Made by a program: the position numbers and the translations under genes
Part shown: one piece after another, positions 22,301 through 36,263 of the stretch
Position numbering within the stretch: position 1 is the stretch's first letter
Layout of the letters: each line of letters begins with the position of its first letter
Source of the DNA: Plasmopara viticola
Lineage: Eukaryota > Oomycota > Peronosporomycetes > Peronosporales > Peronosporaceae
NCBI GenBank assembly: GCA_001695595.3
Contig: MBPM02000013.1
Location: 372,001 to 436,000, forward strand
Length of the DNA stretch: 64,000 nt
Direction: 5' to 3'
Notes under the pieces: model-generated
Seen by the model: only the letters and a program-made list of their open reading frames with translations
What the model was told of the DNA's origin: nothing
Databases searched by the model: none

Positions 22301-25300
22301 TTTTTATTGTTGTTTAACGAAAATACACCAACATGGTGCTAAAAAAGTAAACCGAGAAGCAATTTGAAAGCCTCCAATTTCATAAACAGTCTACCCTATT
22401 AATCTGCGCAACTGGTTTTGTAAAGCTGCAGCACAAGGGCTGAGTGATAGGACAGCTCATGTATCTGATGCCATATTGCTGCATTGAAAAGGATCACAAT
22501 TTAATCGTCTTAGGAAGCTCTAAGACATCTATCAAACACACGGCATCCGCTTCAGGTGTAACCGGTCAAGGTGGCGAGACGATGAAGTCACTACGCGCCG
22601 AACTATTGATAGCATGTTTGACAAGCTGATGGCGGATATTGCTAATACCGAATCGTATCGCGAGCATCATATCAATCTTATACAGTATCCGCATGAGATT
22701 AGAGATGACCTACGCGCATGTTATGCCGGAATGACTGATTTTGATTCCATTCATACAGAGTAACATGGATATCATTCATGCCAACGAGATTGACCTAATT
22801 ATGTCGTTCTGAATGAGATATAGAAACGTAAGAGCCTGTCGTGAAGAAACACATCCCGAATAAACGTTTGCTTTTTTCCCATTCATTAAATCAAGCCGGA
22901 TTGATCACGAGACATTCAAACAATTGGAGACACTCAGAATATTGAAGTTACTCAGTAGAGACAATGTGCTGATGTGTTTACACTCTTGGTGGTCACTCCA
23001 ATCAACGAGCAAGACAAGTGACGATTCAACAAGCGCTTTTACCAGTGCCGCATTAGCGATCTTTATGCGCGTCGATTTACGTTCGCGTTGATATTTGCCA
23101 CAGCAGTCTAGGTTTCAAACATTCGAACAATGTCTGCATAGAGTTGCTTTACTTAAAGTAAACCGCTTATTCATCGCCAACGCCTTCTAGGTTGTCATAC
23201 ATGAATGATGAAGCTTTATGTCTTGCAGTAATACTCGGCTGCCTTTGCAGTCCACAAGTTATCAACCACCTGCTGGAGGTGCCGCTGGAGAAGCTTGTCG
23301 TTCAGCCTCAGATTCTCCGTTGCCATAATCGGCTGACAATGACGTATTTAAATAAGTGCAATTATATTGATAATTGCCGTTACCGACAAACCTGCCTTTG
23401 ACGACAGTTGCATCACCTAAAAAGTCTTATACTAGCTAAAGTAAACTGTTGGTCAGTAGCTTACACGAAACGCATAGGCTCAATTTTGACACTTATTTTA
23501 CTCATTTTTGCTGTACCTTGCCAGACCTGGTCGCGAAAGTGTGCATAAGAACGCCCACTCATATTTGAAAGATTATACGAGAAGCGGCAGAAATAGGCGA
23601 CAAGAGCTTCTCCAGGAGCGCATCAGACGTTTAGAGCGCGAGGTAAATGCAACAAAAGCAGAGACACTTGCAGCGAGAGAAGACTTGCAAGCGGTCGAAG
23701 CACGATGTCATGAAACAACAATGAACATGATAACAATATCGGTGACAGGGTTGATGTTCTGCTGATAAGGCATGATGAAACTCTTGCAGCGATTAACAAT
23801 CTCGATGAGCAATTGACTGCCCCCTCCAATGTAAGACTTGAGCTTGGCTGCGCTATTGTCGCAAAGCGGGTTGACAGTGTAAATCAATTCATCATGCTTT
23901 TTATTGTTGTTTAACGAAAATACACCAACATGGTGCTAAAAAAGTAAACCGAGAAGCAATTTGAAAGCCTCCAATTTCATAAACAGTCTACCCTATTAAT
24001 CTGCGCAACTGGTTTTGTAAAGCTGCAGCACAAGGGCTGAGTGATAGGACAGCTCATGTATCTGATGCCATATTGCTGCATTGAAAAGGATCACAATTTA
24101 ATCGTCTTAGGAAGCTCTAAGACATCTATCAAACACACGGCATCCGCTTCAGGTGTAACCGGTCAAGGTGGCGAGACGATGAAGTCACTACGCGCCGAAC
24201 TATTGATAGCATGTTTGACAAGCTGATGGCGGATATTGCTAATACCGAATCGTATCGCGAGCATCATATCAATCTTATACAGTATCCGCATGAGATTAGA
24301 GATGACCTACGCGCATGTTATGCCGGAATGACTGATTTTGATTCCATTCATACAGAGTAACATGGATATCATTCATGCCAACGAGATTGACCTAATTATG
24401 TCGTTCTGAATGAGATATAGAAACGTAAGAGCCTGTCGTGAAGAAACACATCCCGAATAAACGTTTGCTTTTTTCCCATTCATTAAATCAAGCCGGATTG
24501 ATCACGAGACATTCAAACAATTGGAGACACTCAGAATATTGAAGTTACTCAGTAGAGACAATGTGCTGATGTGTTTACACTCTTGGTGGTCACTCCAATC
24601 AACGAGCAAGACAAGTGACGATTCAACAAGCGCTTTTACCAGTGCCGCATTAGCGATCTTTATGCGCGTCGATTTACGTTCGCGTTGATATTTGCCACAG
24701 CAGTCTAGGTTTCAAACATTCGAACAATGTCTGCATAGAGTTGCTTTACTTAAAGTAAACCGCTTATTCATCGCCAACGCCTTCTAGGTTGTCATACATG
24801 AATGATGAAGCTTTATGTCTTGCAGTAATACTCGGCTGCCTTTGCAGTCCACAAGTTATCAACCACCTGCTGGAGGTGCCGCTGGAGAAGCTTGTCGTTC
24901 AGCCTCAGATTCTCCGTTGCCATAATCGGCTGACAATGACGTTTTAAATTAGTGCAATTATATTGATAATTGCCGTTACCGACAAACCTGCCTTTGACGA
25001 CAGTTGCATCACCTAAAAAGTCTTATACTAGCTAAAGTAAACTGTTGGTCAGTAGCTTACACGAAACGCATAGGCTCAATTTTGACACTTATTTTACTCA
25101 TTTTTGCTGTACCTTGCCAGACCTGGTCGCGAAAGTGTGCATAAGAACGCCCACTCATATTTGAAAGATTATACGAGAAGCGGCAGAAATAGGCGACAAG
25201 AGCTTCTCCAGGAGCGCATCAGACGTTTAGAGCGCGAGGTAAATGCAACAAAAGCAGAGACACTTGCAGCGAGAGAAGACTTGCAAGCGGTCGAAGCACG

Positions 25301-28296
25301 ATGTCATGAAACAACAATGAACATGATAACAATATCGGTGACAGGGTTGATGTTCTGCTGATAAGGCATGATGAAACTCTTGCAGCGATTAACAATCTCG
25401 ATGAGCAATTGACTGCCCCCTCCAATGTAAGACTTGAGCTTGGCTGCGCTATTGTCGCAAAGCGGGTTGACAGTGTAAATCAATTCATCATGCTTTTTAT
25501 TGTTGTTTAACGAAAATACACCAACATGGTGCTAAAAAAGTAAACCGAGAAGCAATTTGAAAGCCTCCAATTTCATAAACAGTCTACCCTATTAATCTGC
25601 GCAACTGGTTTTGTAAAGCTGCAGCACAAGGGCTGAGTGATAGGACAGCTCATGTATCTGATGCCATATTGCTGCATTGAAAAGGATCACAATTTAATCG
25701 TCTTAGGAAGCTCTAAGACATCTATCAAACACACGGCATCCGCTTCAGGTGTAACCGGTCAAGGTGGCGAGACGATGAAGTCACTACGCGCCGAACTATT
25801 GATAGCATGTTTGACAAGCTGATGGCGGATATTGCTAATACCGAATCGTATCGCGAGCATCATATCAATCTTATACAGTATCCGCATGAGATTAGAGATG
25901 ACCTACGCGCATGTTATGCCGGAATGACTGATTTTGATTCCATTCATACAGAGTAACATGGATATCATTCATGCCAACGAGATTGACCTAATTATGTCGT
26001 TCTGAATGAGATATAGAAACGTAAGAGCCTGTCGTGAAGAAACACATCCCGAATAAACGTTTGCTTTTTTCCCATTCATTAAATCAAGCCGGATTGATCA
26101 CGAGACATTCAAACAATTGGAGACACTCAGAATATTGAAGTTACTCAGTAGAGACAATGTGCTGATGTGTTTACACTCTTGGTGGTCACTCCAATCAACG
26201 AGCAAGACAAGTGACGATTCAACAAGCGCTTTTACCAGTGCCGCATTAGCGATCTTTATGCGCGTCGATTTACGTTCGCGTTGATATTTGCCACAGCAGT
26301 CTAGGTTTCAAACATTCGAACAATGTCTGCATAGAGTTGCTTTACTTAAAGTAAACCGCTTATTCATCGCCAACGCCTTCTAGGTTGTCATACATGAATG
26401 ATGAAGCTTTATGTCTTGCAGTAATACTCGGCTGCCTTTGCAGTCCACAAGTTATCAACCACCTGCTGGAGGTGCCGCTGGAGAAGCTTGTCGTTCAGCC
26501 TCAGATTCTCCGTTGCCATAATCGGCTGACAATGACGTTTTTAAATTAGTGCAATTATATTGATAATTGCCGTTACCGACAAACCTGCCTTTGACGACAG
26601 TTGCATCACCTAAAAAGTCTTATACTAGCTAAAGTAAACTGTTGGTCAGTAGCTTACACGAAACGCATAGGCTCAATTTTGACACTTATTTTACTCATTT
26701 TTGCTGTACCTTGCCAGACCTGGTCGCGAAAGTGTGCATAAGAACGCCCACTCATATTTGAAAGATTATACGAGAAGCGGCAGAAATAGGCGACAAGAGC
26801 TTCTCCAGGAGCGCATCAGACGTTTAGAGCGCGAGGTAAATGCAACAAAAGCAGAGACACTTGCAGCGAGAGAAGACTTGCAAGCGGTCGAAGCACGATG
26901 TCATGAAACAACAATGAACATGATAACAATATCGGTGACAGGGTTGATGTTCTGCTGATAAGGCATGATGAAACTCTTGCAGCGATTAACAATCTCGATG
27001 AGCAATTGACTGCCCCCTCCAATGTAAGACTTGAGCTTGGCTGCGCTATTGTCGCAAAGCGGGTTGACAGTGTAAATCAATTCATCATGCTTTTTATTGT
27101 TGTTTAACGAAAATACACCAACATGGTGCTAAAAAAGTAAACCGAGAAGCAATTTGAAAGCCTCCAATTTCATAAACAGTCTACCCTATTAATCTGCGCA
27201 ACTGGTTTTGTAAAGCTGCAGCACAAGGGCTGAGTGATAGGACAGCTCATGTATCTGATGCCATATTGCTGCATTGAAAAGGATCACAATTTAATCGTCT
27301 TAGGAAGCTCTAAGACATCTATCAAACACACGGCATCCGCTTCAGGTGTAACCGGTCAAGGTGGCGAGACGATGAAGTCACTACGCGCCGAACTATTGAT
27401 AGCATGTTTGACAAGCTGATGGCGGATATTGCTAATACCGAATCGTATCGCGAGCATCATATCAATCTTATACAGTATCCGCATGAGATTAGAGATGACC
27501 TACGCGCATGTTATGCCGGAATGACTGATTTTGATTCCATTCATACAGAGTAACATGGATATCATTCATGCCAACGAGATTGACCTAATTATGTCGTTCT
27601 GAATGAGATATAGAAACGTAAGAGCCTGTCGTGAAGAAACACATCCCGAATAAACGTTTGCTTTTTTCCCATTCATTAAATCAAGCCGGATTGATCACGA
27701 GACATTCAAACAATTGGAGACACTCAGAATATTGAAGTTACTCAGTAGAGACAATGTGCTGATGTGTTTACACTCTTGGTGGTCACTCCAATCAACGAGC
27801 AAGACAAGTGACGATTCAACAAGCGCTTTTACCAGTGCCGCATTAGCGATCTTTATGCGCGTCGATTTACGTTCGCGTTGATATTTGCCACAGCAGTCTA
27901 GGTTTCAAACATTCGAACAATGTCTGCATAGAGTTGCTTTACTTAAAGTAAACCGCTTATTCATCGCCACGCCTTCTAGGTTGTCATACATGAATGATGA
28001 AGCTTTATGTCTTGCAGTAATACTCGGCTGCCTTTGCAGTCCACAAGTTATCAACCACCTGCTGGAGGTGCCGCTGGAGAAGCTTGTCGTTCAGCCTCAG
28101 ATTCTCCGTTGCCATAATCGGCTGACAATGACGTTTTTAAATTAGTGCAATTATATTGATAATTGCCGTTACCGACAAACCTGCCTTTGACGACAGTTGC
28201 ATCACCTAAAAAGTCTTATACTAGCTAAAGTAAACTGTTGGTCAGTAGCTTACACGAAACGCATAGGCTCAATTTTGACACTTATTTTACTCATTT
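15525..28296 (+). repeat. Array block A: units 1-8, nearly identical
   Basis: Eight units share GCGCAACTGG (for example at 16020), GTAAACCG and GGCTCAATTTT. The sequence GCGCAACTGG occurs nowhere else in the array; units 0 and 9-25 read GCGCAATCGG. Differences between neighbours are one or a few bases, such as one T missing in GACGTTTTTAAATTAG near 20150 and 24940. This is the most recently homogenised part. Confidence 0.9.
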
Positions 28297-31200
28297 TTGC
28301 TGTACCTTGCCAGACCTGGTCGCGAAAGTGTGCATAAGAACGCCCACTCATATTTGAAAGATTATACGAGAAGCGGCAGAAATAGGCGACAAGAGCTTCT
28401 CCAGGAGCGCATCAGACGTTTAGAGCGCGAGGTAAATGCAACAAAAGCAGAGACACTTGCAGCGAGAGAAGACTTGCAAGCGGTCGAAGCACGATGTCAT
28501 GAAACAACAATGAACATGATAACAATATCGGTGACAGGGTTGATGTTCTGCTGATAAGGCATGATGAAACTCTTGCAGCGATTAACAATCTCGATGAGCA
28601 ATTGACTGCCCCCTCCAATGTAAGACTTGAGCTTGGCTGCGCTATTGTCGCAAAGCGGGTTGACAGTGTAAATCAATTCATCATGCTTTTTATTGTTGTT
28701 AACGAAAATACACCAACATGGTGCTAAAAAAGTAAACCGAGAAGCAATTTGAAAGCCTCCAATTTCATAAACAGTCTACCCTATTAATCTGCGCAATCGG
28801 TTTTGTAAAGCTGCAGCACAAGGGCTGAGTGATAGGACAGCTCATGTATCTGATGCCATATTGCTGCATTGAAAAGGATCACAATTTAATCGTCTTAGGA
28901 AGCTCTAAGACATCTATCAAACACACGGCATCCGCTTCAGGTGTAACCGGTCAAGGTGGCGAGACGATGAAGTCACTACGCGCCGAACTATTGATAGCAT
29001 GTTTGACAAGCTGATGGCGGATATTGCTAATACCGAATCGTATCGCGAGCATCATATCAATCTTATACAGTATCCGCATGAGATTAGAGATGACCTACGC
29101 GCATGTTATGCCGGAATGACTGATTTTGATTCCATTCATACAGAGTAACATGGATATCATTCATGCCAACGAGATTGACCTAATTATGTCGTTCTGAATG
29201 AGATATAGAAACGTAAGAGCCTGTCGTGAAGAAACACATCCCGAATAAACGTTTGCTTTTTTCCCATTCATTAAATCAAGCCGGATTGATCACGAGACAT
29301 TCAAACAATTGGAGACACTCAGAATATTGAAGTTACTCAGTAGAGACAATGTGCTGATGTGTTTACACTCTTGGTGGTCACTCCAATCAACGAGCAAGAC
29401 AAGTGACGATTCAACAAGCGCTTTTACCAGTGCCGCATTAGCGATCTTTATGCGCGTCGATTTACGTTCGCGTTGATATTTGCCACAGCAGTCTAGGTTT
29501 CAAACATTCGAACAATGTCTGCATAGAGTTGCTTTACTTAAAGTAAACCGCTTATTCATCGCCGACGCCTTCTAGGTTGTCATACATGAATGATGAAGCT
29601 TTATGTCTTGCAGTAATACTCGGCTGCCTTTGCAGTCCACAAGTTATCAACCACCTGCTGGAGGTGCCGCTGGAGAAGCTTGTCGTTCAGCCTCAGATTC
29701 TCCGTTGCCATAATCGGCTGACAATGACGTTTTTAAATTAGTGCAATTATATTGATAATTGCCGTTACCGACAAACCTGCCTTTGACGACAGTTGCATCA
29801 CCTAAAAAGTCTTATACTAGCTAAAGTAAACTGTTGGTCAGTAGCTTACACGAAACGCATAGGCTCACTTTTGACACTTATTTTACTCATTTTTGCTGTA
29901 CCTTGCCAGACCTGGTCGCGAAAGTGTGCATAAGAACGCCCACTCATATTTGAAAGATTATACGAGAAGCGGCAGAAATAGGCGACAAGAGCTTCTCCAG
30001 GAGCGCATCAGACGTTTAGAGCGCGAGGTAAATGCAACAAAAGCAGAGACACTTGCAGCGAGAGAAGACTTGCAAGCGGTCGAAGCACGATGTCATGAAA
30101 CAACAATGAACATGATAACAATATCGGTGACAGGGTTGATGTTCTGCTGATAAGGCATGATGAAACTCTTGCAGCGATTAACAATCTCGATGAGCAATTG
30201 ACTGCCCCCTCCAATGTAAGACTTGAGCTTGGCTGCGCTATTGTCGCAAAGCGGGTTGACAGTGTAAATCAATTCATCATGCTTTTTATTGTTGTTAACG
30301 AAAATACACCAACATGGTGCTAAAAAAGTAAACCGAGAAGCAATTTGAAAGCCTCCAATTTCATAAACAGTCTACCCTATTAATCTGCGCAATCGGTTTT
30401 GTAAAGCTGCAGCACAAGGGCTGAGTGATAGGACAGCTCATGTATCTGATGCCATATTGCTGCATTGAGAAGGATCACAATTTAATCGTCTAGGGAAGCT
30501 CTAAGACATCTATCAAACACACGGCATCCGCTTCAGGTGTAACCGGTCAAGGTGGCGAGACGATGAAGTCACTACGCGCCGAACTATTGATAGCATGTTT
30601 GACAAGCTGATGGCGGATATTGCTAATACCGAATCGTATCGCGAGCATCATATCAATCTTATACAGTATCCGCATGAGATTAGAGATGACCTACGCGCAT
30701 GTTATGCCGGTATGACTGATTTTGATTCCATTCATACAGAGTAACATGGATATCATTCATGCCAACGAGATTGACCTAATTATGTCGTTCTGAATGAGAT
30801 ATAGAAACGTAAGAGCCTGTCGTGAAGAAACACATCCCGAATAAACGTTTGCTTTTTTCCCATTCATTAAATCAAGCCGGATTGATCACGAGACATTCAA
30901 ACAATTGGAGACACTCAGAATATTGAAGTTACTCAGTAGAGACAATGTGCTGATGTGTTTACACTCTTGGTGGTCACTCCAATCAACGAGCAAGACAAGT
31001 GACGATTCAACAAGCGCTTTTACCAGTGCCGCATTAGCGATCTTTATGCGCGTCGATTTACGTTCGCGTTGATATTTGCCACAGCAGTCTAGGTTTCAAA
31101 CATTCGAACAATGTCTGCATAGAGTTGCTTTACTTAAAGTAAACCGCTTATTCATCGCCGACGCCTTCTAGGTTGTCATACATGAATGATGAAGCTTTAT

Positions 31201-34200
31201 GTCTTGCAGTAATACTCGGCTGCCTTTGCAGTCCACAAGTTATCAACCACCTGCTGGAGGTGCCGCTGGAGAAGCTTGTCGTTCAGCCTCAGATTCTCCG
31301 TTGCCATAATCGGCTGACAATGACGTTTTTAAATTAGTGCAATTATATTGATAATTGCCGTTACCGACAAACCTGCCTTTGACGACAGTTGCATCACCTA
31401 AAAAGTCTTATACTAGCTAAAGTAAACTGTTGGTCAGTAGCTTACACGAAACGCATAGGCTCACTTTTGACACTTATTTTACTCATTTTTGCTGTACCTT
31501 GCCAGACCTGGTCGCGAAAGTGTGCATAAGAACGCCCACTCATATTTGAAAGATTATACGAGAAGCGGCAGAAATAGGCGACAAGAGCTTCTCCAGGAGC
31601 GCATCAGACGTTTAGAGCGCGAGGTAAATGCAACAAAAGCAGAGACACTTGCAGCGAGAGAAGACTTGCAAGCGGTCGAAGCACGATGTCATGAAACAAC
31701 AATGAACATGATAACAATATCGGTGACAGGGTTGATGTTCTGCTGATAAGGCATGATGAAACTCTTGCAGCGATTAACAATCTCGATGAGCAATTGACTG
31801 CCCCCTCCAATGTAAGACTTGAGCTTGGCTGCGCTATTGTCGCAAAGCGGGTTGACAGTGTAAATCAATTCATCATGCTTTTTATTGTTGGTTAACGAAA
31901 ATACACCAACATGGTGCTAAAAAAGTAAACCGAGAAGCAATTTGAAAGCCTCCAATTTCATAAACAGTCTACCCTATTAATCTGCGCAATCGGTTTTGTA
32001 AAGCTGCAGCACAAGGGCTGAGTGATAGGACAGCTCATGTATCTGCCATATTGCTGCTGAAAAAGGATCACATTTAATCGTCTAGGAAGCTAAGACATCT
32101 ATCACACACACGGCATCTTCAGGTGTAACCGGGAGTGGCGAGACGATGAAGTCACTACGCGCCGAACTATTGATAGCATGTTTGACAAGCTGATGGCGGA
32201 TATTGCTAATACCGAATCGTATCGCGAGCATCATATCCTTCTTTTACAGTATCCGCTTGAGATTAGAGATGACCTACGCGCATGTTATGCCGGTATGACT
32301 GATTTTGATTCCATTCATACAGAGTAACATGGATATCATTCATGCCAACGAGATTGACCTAATTATGTCGTTCTGAATGAGATATGGAAACGTAAGAGCC
32401 TGTCGTGAAGAAACACATCCCGAAAAAACGTTTGCTTTTTTCCCATTCATTAAATCAAGCCGGATTGATCACGAGACATTCAAACAATTGGAGACACTCA
32501 GAATATTGAAGTTACTCAGTAGAGACAATGTGCTGATGTGTTTACACTCTTGGTGGTCACTCCAATCAACGAGCAAGACAAGTGACGATTCAACAAGCGC
32601 TTTTACCAGTGCCGCATTAGCGATCTTTATGCGCGTCGATTTACGTTCGCGTTGATATTTGCCACAGCAGTCTAGGTTTCAAACATTCGAACAATGTCTG
32701 CATAGAGTTGCTTTACTTAAAGTAAACCGCTTATTCATCGCCGACGCCTTCTAGGTTGTCATACATGAATGATGAAGCTTTATGTCTTGCAGTAATACTC
32801 GGCTGCCTTTGCAGTCCACAAGTTATCAACCACCTGCTGGAGGTGCCGCTGGAGAAGCTTGTCGTTCAGCCTCAGATTCTCCGTTGCCATAATCGGCTGA
32901 CAATGACGTTTTTAAATTAGTGCAATTATATTGATAATTGCCGTTACCGACAAACCTGCCTTTGACGACAGTTGCATCACCTAAAAAGTCTTATACTAGC
33001 TAAAGTAAACTGTTGGTCAGTAGCTTACACGAAACGCATAGGCTCACTTTTGACACTTATTTTACTCATTTTTGCTGTACCTTGCCAGACCTGGTCGCGA
33101 AAGTGTGCATAAGAACGCCCACTCATATTTGAAAGATTATACGAGAAGCGGCAGAAATAGGCGACAAGAGCTTCTCCAGGAGCGCATCAGACGTTTAGAG
33201 CGCGAGGTAAATGCAACAAAAGCAGAGACACTTGCAGCGAGAGAAGACTTGCAAGCGGTCGAAGCACGATGTCATGAAACAACAATGAACATGATAACAA
33301 TATCGGTGACAGGGTTGATGTTCTGCTGATAAGGCATGATGAAACTCTTGCAGCGATTAACAATCTCGATGAGCAATTGACTGCCCCCTCCAATGTAAGA
33401 CTTGAGCTTGGCTGCGCTATTGTCGCAAAGCGGGTTGACAGTGTAAATCAATTCATCATGCTTTTTATTGTTGTTTAACGAAAATACACCAACATGGTGC
33501 TAAAAAAGTAAACCGAGAAGCAATTTGAAAGCCTCCAATTTCATAAACAGTCTACCCTATTAATCTGCGCAATCGGTTTTGTAAAGCTGCAGCACAAGGG
33601 CTGAGTGATAGGACAGCTCATGTATCTGATGCCATATTGCTGCATTGAAAAGGATCACAATTTAATCGTCTAGGAAGCTCTAAGACATCTATCAAACACA
33701 CGGCATCCGCTTCAGGTGTAACCGGTCGGTGGCGAGACGATGAAGTCACTACGCGCCGAACTATTGATAGCATGTTTGACAAGCTGATGGCGGATATTGC
33801 TAATACCGAATCGTATCGCGAGCATCATATCAATCTTATACAGTATCCGCATGAGATTAGAGATGACCTACGCGCATGTTATGCCGGTATGACTGATTTT
33901 GATTCCATTCATACAGAGTAACATGAGATACCTATTCATGCCAACGAGATTGACCTAATTATGTCGTTCTGAATGAGATATAGAAACGTAAGAGCCTGTC
34001 GTGAAGAAACACATCCCGAATAAACGTTTGCTTTTTTCCCATTCATTAAATCAAGCCGGATTGATCACGAGACATTCAAACAATTGGAGACACTCAGAAT
34101 ATTGAAGTTACTCAGTAGAGACAATGTGCTGATGTGTTTACACTCTTGGTGGTCACTCCAATCAACGAGCAAGACAAGTGACGATTCAACAAGCGCTTTT

Positions 34201-36263
34201 ACCAGTGCCGCATTAGCGATCTTTATGCGCGTCGATTTACGTTCGCGTTGATATTTGCCACAGCAGTCTAGGTTTCAAACATTCGAACAATGTCTGCATA
34301 GAGTTGCTTTACTTAAAGTAAACCGCTTATTCATCGCCGACGCCTTCTAGGTTGTCATACATGAATGATGAAGCTTTATGTCTTGCAGTAATACTCGGCT
34401 GCCTTTGCAGTCCACAAGTTATCAACCACCTGCTGGAGGTGCCGCTGGAGAAGCTTGTCGTTCAGCCTCAGATTCTCCGTTGCCATAATCGGCTGACAAT
34501 GACGTTTTTAAATTAGTGCAATTATATTGATAATTGCCGTTACCGACAAACCTGCCTTTGACGACAGTTGCATCACCTAAAAAGTCTTATACTAGCTAAA
34601 GTAAACTGTTGGTCAGTAGCTTACACGAAACGCATAGGCTCACTTTTGACACTTATTTTACTCATTTTTGCTGTACCTTGCCAGACCTGGTCGCGAAAGT
34701 GTGCATAAGAACGCCCACTCATATTTGAAAGATTATACGAGAAGCGGCAGAAATAGGCGACAAGAGCTTCTCCAGGAGCGCATCAGACGTTTAGAGCGCG
34801 AGGTAAATGCAACAAAAGCAGAGACACTTGCAGCGAGAGAAGACTTGCAAGCGGTCGAAGCACGATGTCATGAAACAACAATGAACATGATAACAATATC
34901 GGTGACAGGGTTGATGTTCTGCTGATAAGGCATGATGAAACTCTTGCAGCGATTAACAATCTCGATGAGCAATTGACTGCCCCCTCCAATGTAAGACTTG
35001 AGCTTGGCTGCGCTATTGTCGCAAAGCGGGTTGACAGTGTAAATCAATTCATCATGCTTTTTATTGTTGTTAACGAAAATACACCAACATGGTGCTAAAA
35101 AAGTAAACCGAGAAGCAATTTGAAAGCCTCCAATTTCATAAACAGTCTACCCTATTAATCTGCGCAATCGGTTTTGTAAAGCTGCAGCACAAGGGCTGAG
35201 TGATAGGACAGCTCATGTATCTGATGCCATATTGCTGCATTGAAAAGGATCACAATTTAATCGTCTTAGGAAGCTCTAAGACATCTATCAAACACACGGC
35301 ATCCGCTTCAGGTGTAACCGGTCAAGGTGGCGAGACGATGAAGTCACTACGCGCCGAACTATTGATAGCATGTTTGACAAGCTGATGGCGGATATTGCTA
35401 ATACCGAATCGTATCGCGAGCATCATATCAATCTTATACAGTATCCGCATGAGATTAGAGATGACCTACGCGCATGTTATGCCGGTATGACTGATTTTGA
35501 TTCCATTCATACAGAGTAACATGGATATCATTCATGCCAACGAGATTGACCTAATTATGTCGTTCTGAATGAGATATAGAAACGTAAGAGCCTGTCGTGA
35601 AGAAACACATCCCGAATAAACGTTTGCTTTTTTCCCATTCATTAAATCAAGCCGGATTGATCACGAGACATTCAAACAATTGGAGACACTCAGAATATTG
35701 AAGTTACTCAGTAGAGACAATGTGCTGATGTGTTTACACTCTTGGTGGTCACTCCAATCAACGAGCAAGACAAGTGACGATTCAACAAGCGCTTTTACCA
35801 GTGCCGCATTAGCGATCTTTATGCGCGTCGATTTACGTTCGCGTTGATATTTGCCACAGCAGTCTAGGTTTCAAACATTCGAACAATGTCTGCATAGAGT
35901 TGCTTTACTTAAAGTAAACCGCTTATTCATCGCCGACGCCTTCTCGGATGTCATACATGAATGATGAAGCTTTATGTCTTGCAGTAATACTCGGCTGCCT
36001 TTGCAGTCCACAAGTTATCAATCACCTGCTGGAGGTGCCGCTGGAGAAGCTTGTCGTTCAGCCTCAGATTCTCCGTTGCCATAATCGGCTGACAATGACG
36101 TTTTTAAATTAGTGCAGTTATATTGATAATTGCCGTTACCGACAAACCTGCCTTTGACGACAGTTGCATCACCTAAAAAGTCTTATACTAGCTAAAGTAA
36201 ACTGTTGGTCAGTAGCTTACACGAAACGCATAGGCTCACTTTTGACACTTATTTTACTCATTT
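28297..36263 (+). repeat. Array block B: units 9-13, intermediate type
   Basis: These units read GCGCAATCGG like the right half but GTAAACCG like block A, and all read GGCTCACTTTT before the next landmark. Unit 11 (31489-33071) has a cluster of small deletions at about 32045-32135, which shortens it to 1,583 bp. Unit 13 alone in the core keeps TTCTCGGATG (near 35941), the state seen in both flanking diverged units. Confidence 0.88.
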
